Shown here piece by piece: positions 18,462-27,301 of a stretch of DNA of 64,000 nt. Below the pieces are notes generated by a model that was given only the letters and a program-made list of their open reading frames with translations, made no database searches and was not told the origin of the DNA. Source of the DNA: Candidatus Omnitrophota bacterium (lineage in GTDB: Bacteria > Omnitrophota > Omnitrophia > Omnitrophales > Aquincolibacteriaceae). The position numbers and the translations under genes were made by a program. Every line of letters starts with the position of its first letter. Within the stretch, counting starts at the first letter, position 1. The stretch is taken from NCBI GenBank assembly GCA_020632475.1, contig JACKFM010000001.1:620001-684000 (forward strand), read 5' to 3'.

Positions 18462-19046
18462 TTGATGATGCAAAATCCTATGACACCCAAAATCTTTGAG
18501 GCTTTGGAAATGGCGGTCAAGGCCCATTCGGGGCAACTGAGAAAAGCCTCCAAAACTCCCTATATTTTCCATCCGTTTCGCGTCGCTGAAATTGTGCAGA
18601 GTGCAGGTCAGTCTGAAGGTGTGATTATTGCCGCTCTTTTGCACGATGTTTTGGAAGATACCGACGTTACAGAAAAAGAAATCGAGGAAAGATTTGGCCG
18701 TCAGGTGCTTGAGTGGGTCAGGGGGGCGTGCGAGCCCGAGCATGCGACGAAATCCTGGCAGGAAAGAAAAGAACATACGATCCGATACCTCAAAGAAGCC
18801 CCTTTTGAAATCGCCATGATTATTTGTGCCGATAAGCTTGATAATCTGCGTTCAATCAAAAAAGATTATGAGATGATGGGAGAAAAGTTGTGGGGCTGTT
18901 TTAATCAGCCGAAGGAAAAACAACTCTGGTATTATAGCGAATTAGTCCGATCCTTCAAACGGTTGGTGCATCAATATTCCGATGTCGATTTATTTTCGAT
19001 TTTTGTCCGTGAAACGAGCGATTTTTTTGGGATCGGGACGGATTGA
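18462..19046 (+). CDS. HD-domain phosphohydrolase (RelA/SpoT N-terminal / MESH1-like)
   Basis: The 194-residue protein is a single HD domain. AHSGQLRKASKTPYIFHPFRVA carries the first His, ALLHDVLEDTDVT the HD pair with its ED motif, and CADKLDNLRSIKKD the distal Asp. This matches the ppGpp hydrolase half of SpoT and small alarmone or NADPH hydrolases. There is no synthetase domain. Likely activity is Mn-dependent pyrophosphohydrolysis of (p)ppGpp or a related nucleotide, by family knowledge. MTPKIF at 18480 is an alternative start. Confidence 0.8.
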   Translation: MMMQNPMTPKIFEALEMAVKAHSGQLRKASKTPYIFHPFRVAEIVQSAGQSEGVIIAALLHDVLEDTDVTEKEIEERFGRQVLEWVRGACEPEHATKSWQERKEHTIRYLKEAPFEIAMIICADKLDNLRSIKKDYEMMGEKLWGCFNQPKEKQLWYYSELVRSFKRLVHQYSDVDLFSIFVRETSDFFGIGTD

Positions 19047-19120
19047 GTGCCCGGTAGACATCATTATGAATAAGAGTATAATGAAACCGTTTTGCCCCAT
19101 TTCTATCTCTATCCGGAGGC

Positions 19121-20629
19121 ATGATGACAGACGATTCTCAAAAAAGCCGTGAAGAACTCATTGCTGAGCTAAATCGGCTCAGGTACAGTGAGAAAAGCCT
19201 TCGTACAGCCACCGCTTTCCTTGACACCATCCTTGAAAATATTCCTGACATGATTTTTGTTAAAGAGGCCGACGAACTTCGTTTTGTGCGTTTTAACCGG
19301 GCCGGTGAGAAGCTTTTGGGCTATTCAAGTGACTTTATGAGAAATAAGAACGATTATGATTTTTTCCCAAAAGACGAAGCCGATCACTTTACGGCAAAGG
19401 ATCGAGAGGTCCTTTCGGCCGGAGATGTTGTGGAGATTTCGGAAGAACCGATTCATACCAAAAACGGCGAAAGACTGCTTCATACAAAAAAAGTGCCCAT
19501 CCTGTCTGAGGATGGAAAACCTCTTTATCTGCTGGGTATTTCAGAAGACATTACCGAAAAGAAAAAAACTCAAGAAAAACTTACGCTGCTTACTCTGGCG
19601 ATGGAAAATATGCTTGAGGCCTTTGCCGAGATGGATGCCGGAGGCAGAATTATTCATGCGAACGGAGCTTATACGGAGCTTTTTGGTTATGCGGACGAAG
19701 GATTGAAGGGGGTTTTGTTTGAAAGTTTAGTCCATCAATCCAATCATAGCCTTATGCGTCAGGCGTATCATGATGTTGTCAGTAAAGGGAAAGTCGAAAT
19801 CAGCGTATCGGCTAAACGTAAAGACGGAAAACGCTTTGACCTGCTGGCGGTTTTTGTGCGGGCAAGTATAGAAGCGGCCAAGGCAGGTACGTTCTTTTGT
19901 TTTGCCCAGGATGTCAGTGAACGGAAATACAAAGAAGCTCTTGAAATTAAAACAGATCTGGTTTCGATGATTTCCCATGAGCTTAGAACGCCTCTTCATA
20001 CGATTCGTGAGGGGCTTAAACTGATTCGCGACGGATTGGTCGGTGAGACGACCGATGAACAAAAAGAGGTCCTTGGTAGTTCAAGCCGCAGTGTTGAGCG
20101 ACTTATCCGTATGGTGAATGCCGTATTGGATTTACAAAAACTGGAAGCGGGCGTTGTTGAGTTTTTATCTGAGGAGGTTTTGATTTCGGAGCTAATTGAC
20201 GGTATTGTCGCTGAATTGACCCCTTTGGCCGCTGCCAGAAAGATCTTGTTACAACGGGAGATCGACACTGCCCTGAAACCGGTATTTTGTGATAAAGACC
20301 GTATTTCGCAAGTGTTATTTAACCTCATTCATAATGCAATTAAATTTTCTACTGAAGGAAAGATCGTGATCAGCGCGAACCTTTCAGATGACCGGTCAGA
20401 AGCCGTCATTTCTGTTAAAGATCATGGGCCCGGTATTAAAGAAGAAGATATGCCCAAAATATTCCGCAATTTCGGACAGCTGGAGGGGACAAAAAAAAGC
20501 GGCCTGTCCGGAACGGGTTTGGGCCTTGCGATTTCAAAAAAAATCATCACTCAGCATCACGGGCGGATATGGGTTGAATCCCGGGCCGGTGAGGGCAGCG
20601 CATTTATATTTACACTGCCCTGTCAATAA
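19121..20629 (+). CDS. PAS-PAS sensor histidine kinase
   Basis: The 502-residue kinase has no membrane segment, so it is probably cytoplasmic. A first PAS/PAC (about 30-150) ends in LGISEDITEKK and a second (about 155-270) ends in FAQDVSERKY. The phospho-acceptor His286 sits in SMISHELRTPLHT. The ATPase domain shows LFNLIHNAIKF (N box), DHGPGIKEED (G1) and GTGLGLAISKKI (G2). It lies 34 bases before a single-domain response regulator, its probable partner. The PAS signal is unknown. Confidence 0.93.
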   Translation: MMTDDSQKSREELIAELNRLRYSEKSLRTATAFLDTILENIPDMIFVKEADELRFVRFNRAGEKLLGYSSDFMRNKNDYDFFPKDEADHFTAKDREVLSAGDVVEISEEPIHTKNGERLLHTKKVPILSEDGKPLYLLGISEDITEKKKTQEKLTLLTLAMENMLEAFAEMDAGGRIIHANGAYTELFGYADEGLKGVLFESLVHQSNHSLMRQAYHDVVSKGKVEISVSAKRKDGKRFDLLAVFVRASIEAAKAGTFFCFAQDVSERKYKEALEIKTDLVSMISHELRTPLHTIREGLKLIRDGLVGETTDEQKEVLGSSSRSVERLIRMVNAVLDLQKLEAGVVEFLSEEVLISELIDGIVAELTPLAAARKILLQREIDTALKPVFCDKDRISQVLFNLIHNAIKFSTEGKIVISANLSDDRSEAVISVKDHGPGIKEEDMPKIFRNFGQLEGTKKSGLSGTGLGLAISKKIITQHHGRIWVESRAGEGSAFIFTLPCQ

Positions 20630-20663
20630 ACTTCAAAGGGTTCCGAAAAGGATTGATGAGAGA

Positions 20664-21029
20664 ATGAAAAAACGGATATTAATCGTGGAAGACGATACGG
20701 ATGTCCTTAAGTTTACGATGTTAAGGCTTTCGAAAATGGGCTATTGCGTTGAAAGTGCGCTGGATGGTGAGGATGCTCTAAAAAAGGTCCGCGAATGGAG
20801 ACCGGACCTGATGATTCTTGATATCAATATTCCTAAAATAGACGGCTATGGTGTTTATCAGTCGATTCGATCTAAACCGGAGACAGAGAGTCTCCCCGTG
20901 ATTTTTGCCAGTGCCAATCTCCAGGCGAATCTGCCCGAAAAAGCACGGGAATTGGGCATTGAACACTATTTTATTAAACCTTTTGACACCACTGAATTAA
21001 TTGAAAAGGTCAAAATACTTTTAACTTAG
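20664..21029 (+). CDS. Single-domain response regulator (CheY-like receiver)
   Basis: The 121-residue receiver has the acidic pocket VEDD (9-11), phosphorylation site Asp53 (ILDINIPKIDG) and the conserved Lys in FIKPFD. It has no output domain, so it acts by protein contact or in a phosphorelay. The frame is open far upstream through the kinase gene, but homology begins at MKKRILIVEDD, ATG 20664. Confidence 0.93.
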   Translation: MKKRILIVEDDTDVLKFTMLRLSKMGYCVESALDGEDALKKVREWRPDLMILDINIPKIDGYGVYQSIRSKPETESLPVIFASANLQANLPEKARELGIEHYFIKPFDTTELIEKVKILLT

Positions 21030-21084
21030 CATCAGAACAAATAAGACGATATATTCTCATCAAATCCATTAAGAGGTATTCATC

Positions 21085-21960
21085 GTGGAGCATTTTCAAT
21101 TAGCAGAGATTATCCGTTGGGTAAACGAACCTTTGTTCCATATTGGTTCAACGCCGGTAACTTTTGGAGGGATCGGCAGTGCGTTTGTTGTGATGCTTTG
21201 CGCTCTGATGATTTCCTCGGTGATCCAAAGAGCAGTTTCTTCAAATTTGACCAAAAGCCTGAATCTGACTTCCGGGATGACCTATGCCTTGCGCCGGATA
21301 CTCCATTATCTTATAGTTTTTTTAGGCGTGCTCCTGGCCGCACAGTGTGTAGGGCTCAATTTGGGGAGTCTAGCGGTTATTTTTGGTTTTTTGAGCGTGG
21401 GTATCGGATTTGGTCTTCAGAATATCACGTCTAATTTTATTGCGGGTCTGATTATTCTCTTGGAACAACCCATCAGTGTGGGCGATTTTATCAGTGTCGA
21501 AGATCAGATGGGAACCGTCACTGACATTAAAATGCGCTCCACTTACATTCAGACTTTGGATTGCGTTACGATTATTATCCCTAATTCAAAATTTGTCGAA
21601 GGTCAGGTGACAAACTGGTCGCATGGGGATACCCGAGTCAGAATTCATTGTCCTGTCGGAGTCGCTTATGGTTCTGATACTGAACTGGTCACGAAAACAC
21701 TTTTGGAAGCCGCTGCGGGGCTGAATGGAGTTTTGAAAAATCCGGCGCCTGAAGTGCGTTTTATGGGGTTTGGCGATTCCTCGCTTGATTTTGAGCTGTT
21801 GATCTGGAGCAATACTCCTGAGAAACAATTTGCATTACACAGTCAGATGAATTATGCCATTGACCATGCTTTTAGAAAACACGGAATACAAATACCTTTT
21901 CCGCAGCGGGATTTGCATCTGCAGATGACCCCGGCAATTGAAAGATTGTCAAAAGCCTAA
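21085..21960 (+). CDS. MscS-family mechanosensitive channel
   Basis: The 291-residue protein has three TM segments in the first ~115 residues. The pore helix GIGFGLQNITSNFIAGLIIL matches the MscS signature, and a beta domain (VGDFISVEDQMGTV, then VTIIIPNSKFVEGQVTNW) follows. It releases solutes on hypo-osmotic shock in the inner membrane. The start is GTG 21085 with AAGAGG upstream. A second MscS lies at 60213. Confidence 0.93.
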   Translation: MEHFQLAEIIRWVNEPLFHIGSTPVTFGGIGSAFVVMLCALMISSVIQRAVSSNLTKSLNLTSGMTYALRRILHYLIVFLGVLLAAQCVGLNLGSLAVIFGFLSVGIGFGLQNITSNFIAGLIILLEQPISVGDFISVEDQMGTVTDIKMRSTYIQTLDCVTIIIPNSKFVEGQVTNWSHGDTRVRIHCPVGVAYGSDTELVTKTLLEAAAGLNGVLKNPAPEVRFMGFGDSSLDFELLIWSNTPEKQFALHSQMNYAIDHAFRKHGIQIPFPQRDLHLQMTPAIERLSKA

Positions 21961-21988
21961 TTAATTTTAATCTCAATCTGGAGGAAAT

Positions 21989-22549
21989 ATGAAAAAAGGA
22001 AATAATTTTAAATTTGTTTTTACGATGGCTACCGCATTTCTAATGGTTATCGCCATGCAGCCGCTGTGTCATGCTAAGTCAGCGGCTGAGATTGATGCCG
22101 GTGTCGATACTGCGCTTGAACGTTTTACCCAAGAGGTTAAAGGTTCGAGAGAGTTAATGGCAAAGGCGAAGGCCGTTTTGGTGATGCCTCGTGTTGTTAA
22201 GGCGGGAATCGGAATCGGCGGGGAATACGGTGAAGGTGCTCTGCGCATTGATGGAAAAACCGCTGAATACTACAACACGATAGGAGGTTCTATCGGATTT
22301 CAATTGGGTGCACAGGTTAAAAGTATTTATCTGATTTTTATGGAGGATAAAGCCTTACAGCAATTCCGCTTTGGTGAAGGCTGGGAAGTCGGAGTGGATG
22401 GCTCAGTTGCATTAGTGACCGTTGGGGTGAACGGTGAAATCGATACGACTAAGACGAATCAGCCGATTATGGCGTTTGTCCTTGGGCAAAAAGGGTTGAT
22501 GTATAACCTTACGTTAGAGGGATCAAAATTTAATAAGATTAAGAAGTAG
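21989..22549 (+). CDS. SYLF-domain (Ysc84-like) lipid-binding exported protein
   Basis: The 186-residue protein has a signal peptide (cleavage likely after CHA). The SYLF domain includes AKAVLVMPRVVKAGIGIGGEYGEG and GGSIGFQLGAQVKSIYLIFM. Bacterial members are small periplasmic or outer-membrane-associated proteins; eukaryotic SYLF domains bind phosphoinositides. It follows the MscS gene by 28 bases with GGAGG before the ATG. Function in bacteria is not established. Confidence 0.88.
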   Translation: MKKGNNFKFVFTMATAFLMVIAMQPLCHAKSAAEIDAGVDTALERFTQEVKGSRELMAKAKAVLVMPRVVKAGIGIGGEYGEGALRIDGKTAEYYNTIGGSIGFQLGAQVKSIYLIFMEDKALQQFRFGEGWEVGVDGSVALVTVGVNGEIDTTKTNQPIMAFVLGQKGLMYNLTLEGSKFNKIKK

Positions 22550-22558
22550 TCTGGGCGA

Positions 22559-22957
22559 CTATTCTTCTCCCGGGGCCGGGGGTGTTCCGGCTTCCAGTTC
22601 CAGTGTTTTGCGTTGCCCCTTGGCCTGGGTGGGCGGGTCATCGAGGCCGTTACCGAAATCCGGGAAATCAACGGGGATCGGAAAAGTGACCAGTTGAATA
22701 AGTCCATCAGCCGTAAAGATCACGGCTTTGGATAAACCCATGCAGAACCCTTCCCAATCCTCGTCATATTTTACGTCATACGCTTCTTTAAAGGGAAAAA
22801 CCCAACTTAACAGCGAGTGTTTAAGGCCGAACCCCAATTTGCCAGCCGTTTTTCCAAGATAAGTTTCATTCTTAGACCATGTCGAAGCTTCTAGCGGTAG
22901 ACAGAAACTAGTCAGACACAGGACAATCACAATCGATGTTAGGATTTTATTTTTCAA
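22559..22957 (-). CDS. TIGR04073-type exported small protein (second of pair)
   Basis: It carries a signal peptide followed by the TIGR04073-like pattern: GKTAGKLGFGLKHSLLSWVFPFKEAYD, then GLSKAVIFTADGLIQLVTFPIPVD. That family is defined as exosortase-system-associated, but its function is unknown. I prefer a TTG start at 22957, which overlaps the upstream stop and has GGAGG eight bases before it. An ATG at 22990 is the alternative. The C-terminal ~30 residues are Pro/Gln rich. It forms a two-gene operon with the related gene upstream. Confidence 0.7.
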   Translation of the reverse strand: MKNKILTSIVIVLCLTSFCLPLEASTWSKNETYLGKTAGKLGFGLKHSLLSWVFPFKEAYDVKYDEDWEGFCMGLSKAVIFTADGLIQLVTFPIPVDFPDFGNGLDDPPTQAKGQRKTLELEAGTPPAPGEE

Positions 22958-23294
22958 AGCTGACGCCTCCGCCCGGAAGAGGAATGTCAAAAGGGAAGGG
23001 AAAGGTTACGCTGTGAAGAGCCCCGCCGGCGGTATTACTGATTGTTCTGAAAACACCTTTGGTCAGACCGACAGCGGGATTCGGTGTTTTTGAAAGTTCA
23101 AAAAAGAGAGCCGTCCACCCCACGGTGAAATTTAATAACCCAAAGCCCAACTTCCCGACGATTTTATCCGAATAAGAGGTCTCTTTGGACCAAGGACTTG
23201 GAGATAGGGCTGCAGATTCATCGGCAAGAGCTGTGAGGGATAAGGACAACGTCATGAACAGGAGAATCAGGATAGCGGTTTTTTTTAGAAGCAT
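22947..23294 (-). CDS. TIGR04073-type exported small protein (first of pair)
   Basis: This 115-residue protein starts with a signal peptide (cleavage after ALA). It carries the motif KIVGKLGFGLLNFTVGWTALFFEL, then GLTKGVFRTISNTAGGALHSVTFPFPFDIP. It is clearly paralogous to the next gene, with the same GKLGFGL and VTFP[FI]P landmarks. The ATG at 23294 gives the best signal peptide; a TTG twelve bases earlier is possible. The overlap with the second gene suggests the two products act together. Confidence 0.72.
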   Translation of the reverse strand: MLLKKTAILILLFMTLSLSLTALADESAALSPSPWSKETSYSDKIVGKLGFGLLNFTVGWTALFFELSKTPNPAVGLTKGVFRTISNTAGGALHSVTFPFPFDIPLPGGGVSFEK

Positions 23295-23528
23295 AATTTT
23301 TCTCAAAACGGAGCAATATTTAATTTCGAATTTTTAAATATTACCCCCATCAATTCATGAAGTCAATTAAAGAAAGACACCCCTTATAGGGGTTTCAGCA
23401 GGGCCAAAATTCTATTGTATTTAGGGCTCATCGAGGGTATCCTACTTGTTTTAAATAGGATGTATATATCCTTTTTCGCTCCCACCCAAAAGCACCTTGT
23501 CAAAACGGTATTTCAAAAAGGGATTGGA

Positions 23529-23999
23529 ATGCAGATCTATTCAAAAACATGCGAATATGCATTGCGGGCTTTGGTTTATTTGGCCTTAAAAGGGAAAGGT
23601 GTCTTTATCGGTGCTTCTGAAATTAGTGAGGCAACGGGAATTCCCGGTCCTTATCTGACCAAGATTTTTCAGAATCTCACCCGCAGGGGATTCTTAAAAT
23701 CCCGTAGGGGAGTGAGCGGGGGGGTGGCACTTTGCCACCAGCCGGAGGACGTCTCTTTAATCCAAATCGTTGAGGCGATTGACGATTTAACCCCTTTTGA
23801 TGAATGCGTGATGGGCCTTGATCAATGTGAGGACCATAACGGATGCCCGTTACACCCGATTTGGAGCAATGCGAAAAATGAAATTTTTTTAAAATTAAAA
23901 ACCACCTCGCTTATGGATTTAACCAAAAACTCAAAGAAAATGAAATACCGGAGACTTCGCAGGCAGCGTTTGTTATCCGCGTTCAGTGACGATGCGTGA
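23529..23999 (+). CDS. Rrf2-family transcriptional regulator with Cys cluster
   Basis: The 156-residue protein starts MQIYSKTCEYALRALVYLA, the Rrf2 winged-helix beginning. The recognition helix follows in PGPYLTKIFQNLTRRGFLKSRRGVSGG. Cys93, Cys100 and Cys106 (CVMGLDQC...C) match the Fe-S ligand arrangement of IscR/NsrR-type sensors. It probably senses iron-sulfur status, NO or redox. The frame is open upstream, but homology and GGATTGGA place the start at ATG 23529. It precedes haem-synthesis genes and may regulate them. Confidence 0.88.
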   Translation: MQIYSKTCEYALRALVYLALKGKGVFIGASEISEATGIPGPYLTKIFQNLTRRGFLKSRRGVSGGVALCHQPEDVSLIQIVEAIDDLTPFDECVMGLDQCEDHNGCPLHPIWSNAKNEIFLKLKTTSLMDLTKNSKKMKYRRLRRQRLLSAFSDDA

Positions 24000-24057
24000 G
24001 ACCGTAATTGCGGACTGCCCGATAGAGAACCGTTTTTAAAAAGAATGAGGAGTTGTT

Positions 24058-25176
24058 ATGGATTTTTCACAAAGACCTTTTTTAGTCATTTGGGAATCAA
24101 CACGCGCATGCGATTTGGCCTGTGTGCATTGCCGTGCCTCGGCTGACTCTGAGCCGGCACCGGATGAATTAAATCATGAGGAAGCTCTGCATCTGATTGA
24201 TGAGGTCAGCCGCATCGAAACTCCGATTTTTATTTTTAGCGGCGGCGATTGCCTGAAACGTAAGGATCTGCCACAGCTGATTACTTATGCAAAATCTAAG
24301 AAGTTGCGTACGGGTGCTATTCCGGCCATTACTCCGGCCTTAACGGATGAACGTTTACAGGAGCTTAAAGACTCAGGATTAGATCAGATAGCCTTCAGCC
24401 TGGATGCCGGCAATGCCCACGATCATGATGCCTTTCGGCAAGTTGACGGAGTTTTTGACCGGACGCTTGAGTGTATTAAGAAGGCAGAACAGTTGGGGAT
24501 GAAGATTCAGTTAAACTCATTGATTAATGTCCATAATGAAGGGCAGCTTGAAGGCCTTTTTGAGTTGATCCAGCAGATGCCGATTGTTTTTTGGGAAATC
24601 TTTTTTCTGGTTCCCACCGGAAGAGGCCAGGATGTCCCTTTGATGAGTGCCGAGAAATTTGAGGAAGCTTTTGCCAAAATTTATCAATTCAGCCAAGGGG
24701 TCAACTATATTATCAAGATTACCGAGGCCCCGCATTACCGCAGGTTTTGCTTTGAACAGAAAGCAATCCACGGTGAACCTCAAAGTCCGCACCGGCATCC
24801 CGGTCATCTGCCCGATGATCTAATGCAGGGGCGCGATTTGCGCGAAAGCATTGGTCGAGCACCCTCCGGGGTCAATTCGGGGAAGGGGTTTACTTTCATC
24901 TCTTATCGCGGGGACATTATGCCGAGTGGTTTTCTGCCCATCGCCGCCGGAAATATCCGTACGGATTCACTGACCGATGTGTACCGCAACTCGCCCCTTT
25001 TCCGTCAATTGCGGGATACGACGCTGCTCAAAGGCCGTTGCGGGATTTGCGCCTATAAAGACATGTGCGGAGGGTCTCGCGCCAGAGCCTATGCACTCAC
25101 CGGCGATTATTTAGCCGAAGACCCCTGCTGTTCCTATCAGCCTGAGACGGATTCACTTCAAAAAGAAGGTGCCTAA
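24058..25176 (+). CDS. Radical SAM/SPASM protein (TIGR04053/AhbD-like), haem-linked
   Basis: The 372-residue protein has the radical SAM cluster motif CDLACVHC (Cys18, 22, 25) and a GGD motif at the SAM pocket. A C-terminal SPASM-like cysteine set follows (CGIC, KDMCGG, EDPCC). It resembles the TIGR04053/AhbD group, which includes enzymes of alternative haem and haem d1 synthesis. The stop codon shares a base with the start of hemG, so the two are translationally coupled. This supports a haem role, possibly in coproporphyrin or coproheme processing. The exact reaction is inferred. Confidence 0.82.
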   Translation: MDFSQRPFLVIWESTRACDLACVHCRASADSEPAPDELNHEEALHLIDEVSRIETPIFIFSGGDCLKRKDLPQLITYAKSKKLRTGAIPAITPALTDERLQELKDSGLDQIAFSLDAGNAHDHDAFRQVDGVFDRTLECIKKAEQLGMKIQLNSLINVHNEGQLEGLFELIQQMPIVFWEIFFLVPTGRGQDVPLMSAEKFEEAFAKIYQFSQGVNYIIKITEAPHYRRFCFEQKAIHGEPQSPHRHPGHLPDDLMQGRDLRESIGRAPSGVNSGKGFTFISYRGDIMPSGFLPIAAGNIRTDSLTDVYRNSPLFRQLRDTTLLKGRCGICAYKDMCGGSRARAYALTGDYLAEDPCCSYQPETDSLQKEGA

Positions 25177-26597
25177 TGCGTGTTGTCATTGTCGGAGGAG
25201 GAATTTCCGGATTAGCGGCCGCTTACCGGCTTTGCCAATCGGAACCGGGTCGGCGCGGCGAACTGGAGATTCATGTCTTTGAGGCAAGTGATCATTTCGG
25301 CGGTGTGATTCAAACCCGTGAGCGTGACGGCTTTCTTATGGAGTTGGGGCCTGATGCGTTTATTTCCGCAAAACCCTGGGGGGTAGAACTCTGCCGGCAA
25401 ATAGGGATGGATCAAGAATTTTTAGAAACTAACCCCGGTCGCCGTCAAAGTTTTATTTTGTCCAAAAACAAATTGGTGCCGGTCCCGCGCGGATTTTATC
25501 TGATGACACCGACCAAGGTAAGTGATGTCGTTGCGACGCCCTTATTGAGTCCGGCCGGCAAGATTCGCATGGCTTGTGAATTATTTGTACCCCCCAAAAA
25601 AACGAAAGGCGATGAAAGTCTGGCGAGTTTTGTACGGCGCCGTTTCGGCCGCGAAACACTTGAAAGAATTGCCCAACCCATGATTGCCGGTATTTATACG
25701 GCCGATCCTGACGAACTCAGCCTCGATGCGACATTTCCTCATTTTTTGGAAATGGAAGAAAAATACGGCAGTGTCATCCGTGCCTTTTCCAAGAAGAAGG
25801 ATGCTGCCACCAGTAAGGCCAGCGGTCCGCGTTATAGTTTGTTTCTGTCGTTAAAAGACGGAATGCAATCCCTTCCCGAAAGCTTAATTCAAAAAATGCC
25901 GGAGGTTCACTTCCATCCCTCGACACCCATCACGGCAATCGAAAAGGGACTGCCTTGGAAAATATGGACACAGAAAGGAGAAAAAGTGAGTGCCGATGTG
26001 CTTTGTTTGGCTCTTCCGGCCTGTGCAACCGCAAGGCTTTTAAAATCCGTCAGTGCTCCGTTGACCGAACTTCTGGAAGAAATTCCGTATGAGAATGTTG
26101 CCACTGTAAACCTGGCCTTTCACCGTAAAGAGGTTAAACATCCTCTGAACGGTTTGGGTTACGTTGTCCCCGCCATTGAAAAGAAAAAAATTGTGGGCTG
26201 TACTTTTTCGAATATTAAATTTCCTGTCCGTGGCAAATCCCAAGAGGACATTCTGTTGCGTGCTTTTGTGGGAGGGAAGGATGCGAGGCCTTTGCTCGAG
26301 CAGAATGACGATCAAGTCATTGAGAGCGTCTGTCAGGAGATTGGGCAGCAGCTTGGAATTTCAAGCGATCCCTTTTCGATAATGCTGCAACGCTGGCCGG
26401 AGGCGATTCCGCAATATCGGGTCAATCATCGCCTGCGTGTTCAAAAAATATTTTCCGAGTTGCGTCATTTACCCGGGTTTTATCTGACCGGGAATGGCTA
26501 TACCGGTATCGGCATTCCCGATTGTATCCACCACGCATCCCAAACCGTTTCTCAGATTTTGGATGACCTCCGGGCAGTCCAGTCTATCGTTTATTGA
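25176..26597 (+). CDS. hemG: Protoporphyrinogen/coproporphyrinogen oxidase, FAD type
   Basis: The 473-residue flavoenzyme oxidises the porphyrinogen ring late in haem synthesis. It begins with the dinucleotide motif VVIVGGGISGLAAAYRL, followed by FEASDHFGG and the substrate-side MELGPDAF. The C-terminus has FYLTGNGYTGIGIPDCI, which contacts FAD. Length and motifs fit the HemY/PPOX family. It overlaps the radical-SAM gene by one base (TAATG). Its haem product would feed the cytochrome oxidase encoded further right. Confidence 0.93.
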   Translation: MRVVIVGGGISGLAAAYRLCQSEPGRRGELEIHVFEASDHFGGVIQTRERDGFLMELGPDAFISAKPWGVELCRQIGMDQEFLETNPGRRQSFILSKNKLVPVPRGFYLMTPTKVSDVVATPLLSPAGKIRMACELFVPPKKTKGDESLASFVRRRFGRETLERIAQPMIAGIYTADPDELSLDATFPHFLEMEEKYGSVIRAFSKKKDAATSKASGPRYSLFLSLKDGMQSLPESLIQKMPEVHFHPSTPITAIEKGLPWKIWTQKGEKVSADVLCLALPACATARLLKSVSAPLTELLEEIPYENVATVNLAFHRKEVKHPLNGLGYVVPAIEKKKIVGCTFSNIKFPVRGKSQEDILLRAFVGGKDARPLLEQNDDQVIESVCQEIGQQLGISSDPFSIMLQRWPEAIPQYRVNHRLRVQKIFSELRHLPGFYLTGNGYTGIGIPDCIHHASQTVSQILDDLRAVQSIVY

Positions 26598-26660
26598 GAG
26601 ATTGCTTTTTGAAAAGTAATAAACCACCGATGAAATTAAGAGGAGCTATTTTGCGCAAAA

Positions 26661-26692
26661 AAAAAGCCCGGCTTTTGGCCGGGCTTTTTTTT
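26661..26692. terminator. Bidirectional terminator between hemG and csp
   Basis: AAAAAGCCCGGC and GCCGGGCTTTTT pair perfectly around TTTTG, with T tracts readable on both strands. It sits between converging genes. Confidence 0.93.
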
Positions 26693-26699
26693 CTTACGG

Positions 26700-26900
26700 T
26701 TAAACCTTCCTTACGTTTGCAGCTTGTTCACCTTTAGGACCGGGGACGATTTCAAATTCGACCTTCTGTCCTTCTTCAAGGGATTTGTAGCCTTCGCCTT
26801 GAATGGCTGTATGATGAACAAACACATCATTACCAGACTCGCGAGCTATAAAACCGAAACCTTTGGAATTATTGAACCATTTTACAGTTCCTGTTGCCAC
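26700..26900 (-). CDS. Cold-shock protein (CspA family)
   Basis: This 66-residue single cold-shock domain binds single-stranded RNA and DNA. The RNP1 motif is KGFGFI and the RNP2 motif is DVFVHH. The 400-base intergenic region upstream is long enough for the extended 5' leader typical of csp genes. Confidence 0.97.
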   Translation of the reverse strand: MATGTVKWFNNSKGFGFIARESGNDVFVHHTAIQGEGYKSLEEGQKVEFEIVPGPKGEQAANVRKV

Positions 26901-27301
26901 TGATTTTCTTCCTTTCGTACTTTACTTGTTACATTAAATTGTTGCGGCACGAAAAATGCTAAAGTACATTGATTTTTATTTTTCAAAAGCCGCCACAACC
27001 CCAAAAGATTACGTTACTTTTTGTGTAATGTCAAATAAATCTATAAAAAATTTTCAAAAAAGACGGGGTTAGGGCGGACAGGCGTCAGAGAAGTACTGTT
27101 GATAAGGTGATATCGTTATAACTATAATATTATCAATAGGTTACAGTAAGGATAAACTTGTTGACTTTAAGGGATCAAAAAACTAGTATTCCTCCCAGGC
27201 AGAAATAAACCTTAATCCTGCCGTCATTAATTGATTTGAAAACCCCGTATTTTTACGACTAAAGAACTCGCCGAAATCCGATCTTTGAAGGAGATAGACG
27301 A
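26901..27301. other. Divergent intergenic region, csp leader and DHS promoter
   Basis: This is a 401-base gap between the divergent csp and DHS-like genes. The left part is AT-rich and probably holds the csp promoter and leader on the minus strand. TTGATAA and TTATCAA lie about 24 bases apart near 27100-27137. No small gene with a convincing ribosome site was seen. Confidence 0.5.
27161..27189 (+). promoter_or_regulatory. Sigma70-type promoter of the DHS-like gene
   Basis: TTGACT (27161-27166), a 17-base spacer and TAGTAT (27184-27189) lie 112 bases before the start codon. Spacing is ideal. Confidence 0.55.

Noticed and set aside
20388..20663. Long N-terminal extension of the response regulator
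   Set aside because: It is an out-of-frame reading of the histidine kinase gene; receiver homology starts at ATG 20664.
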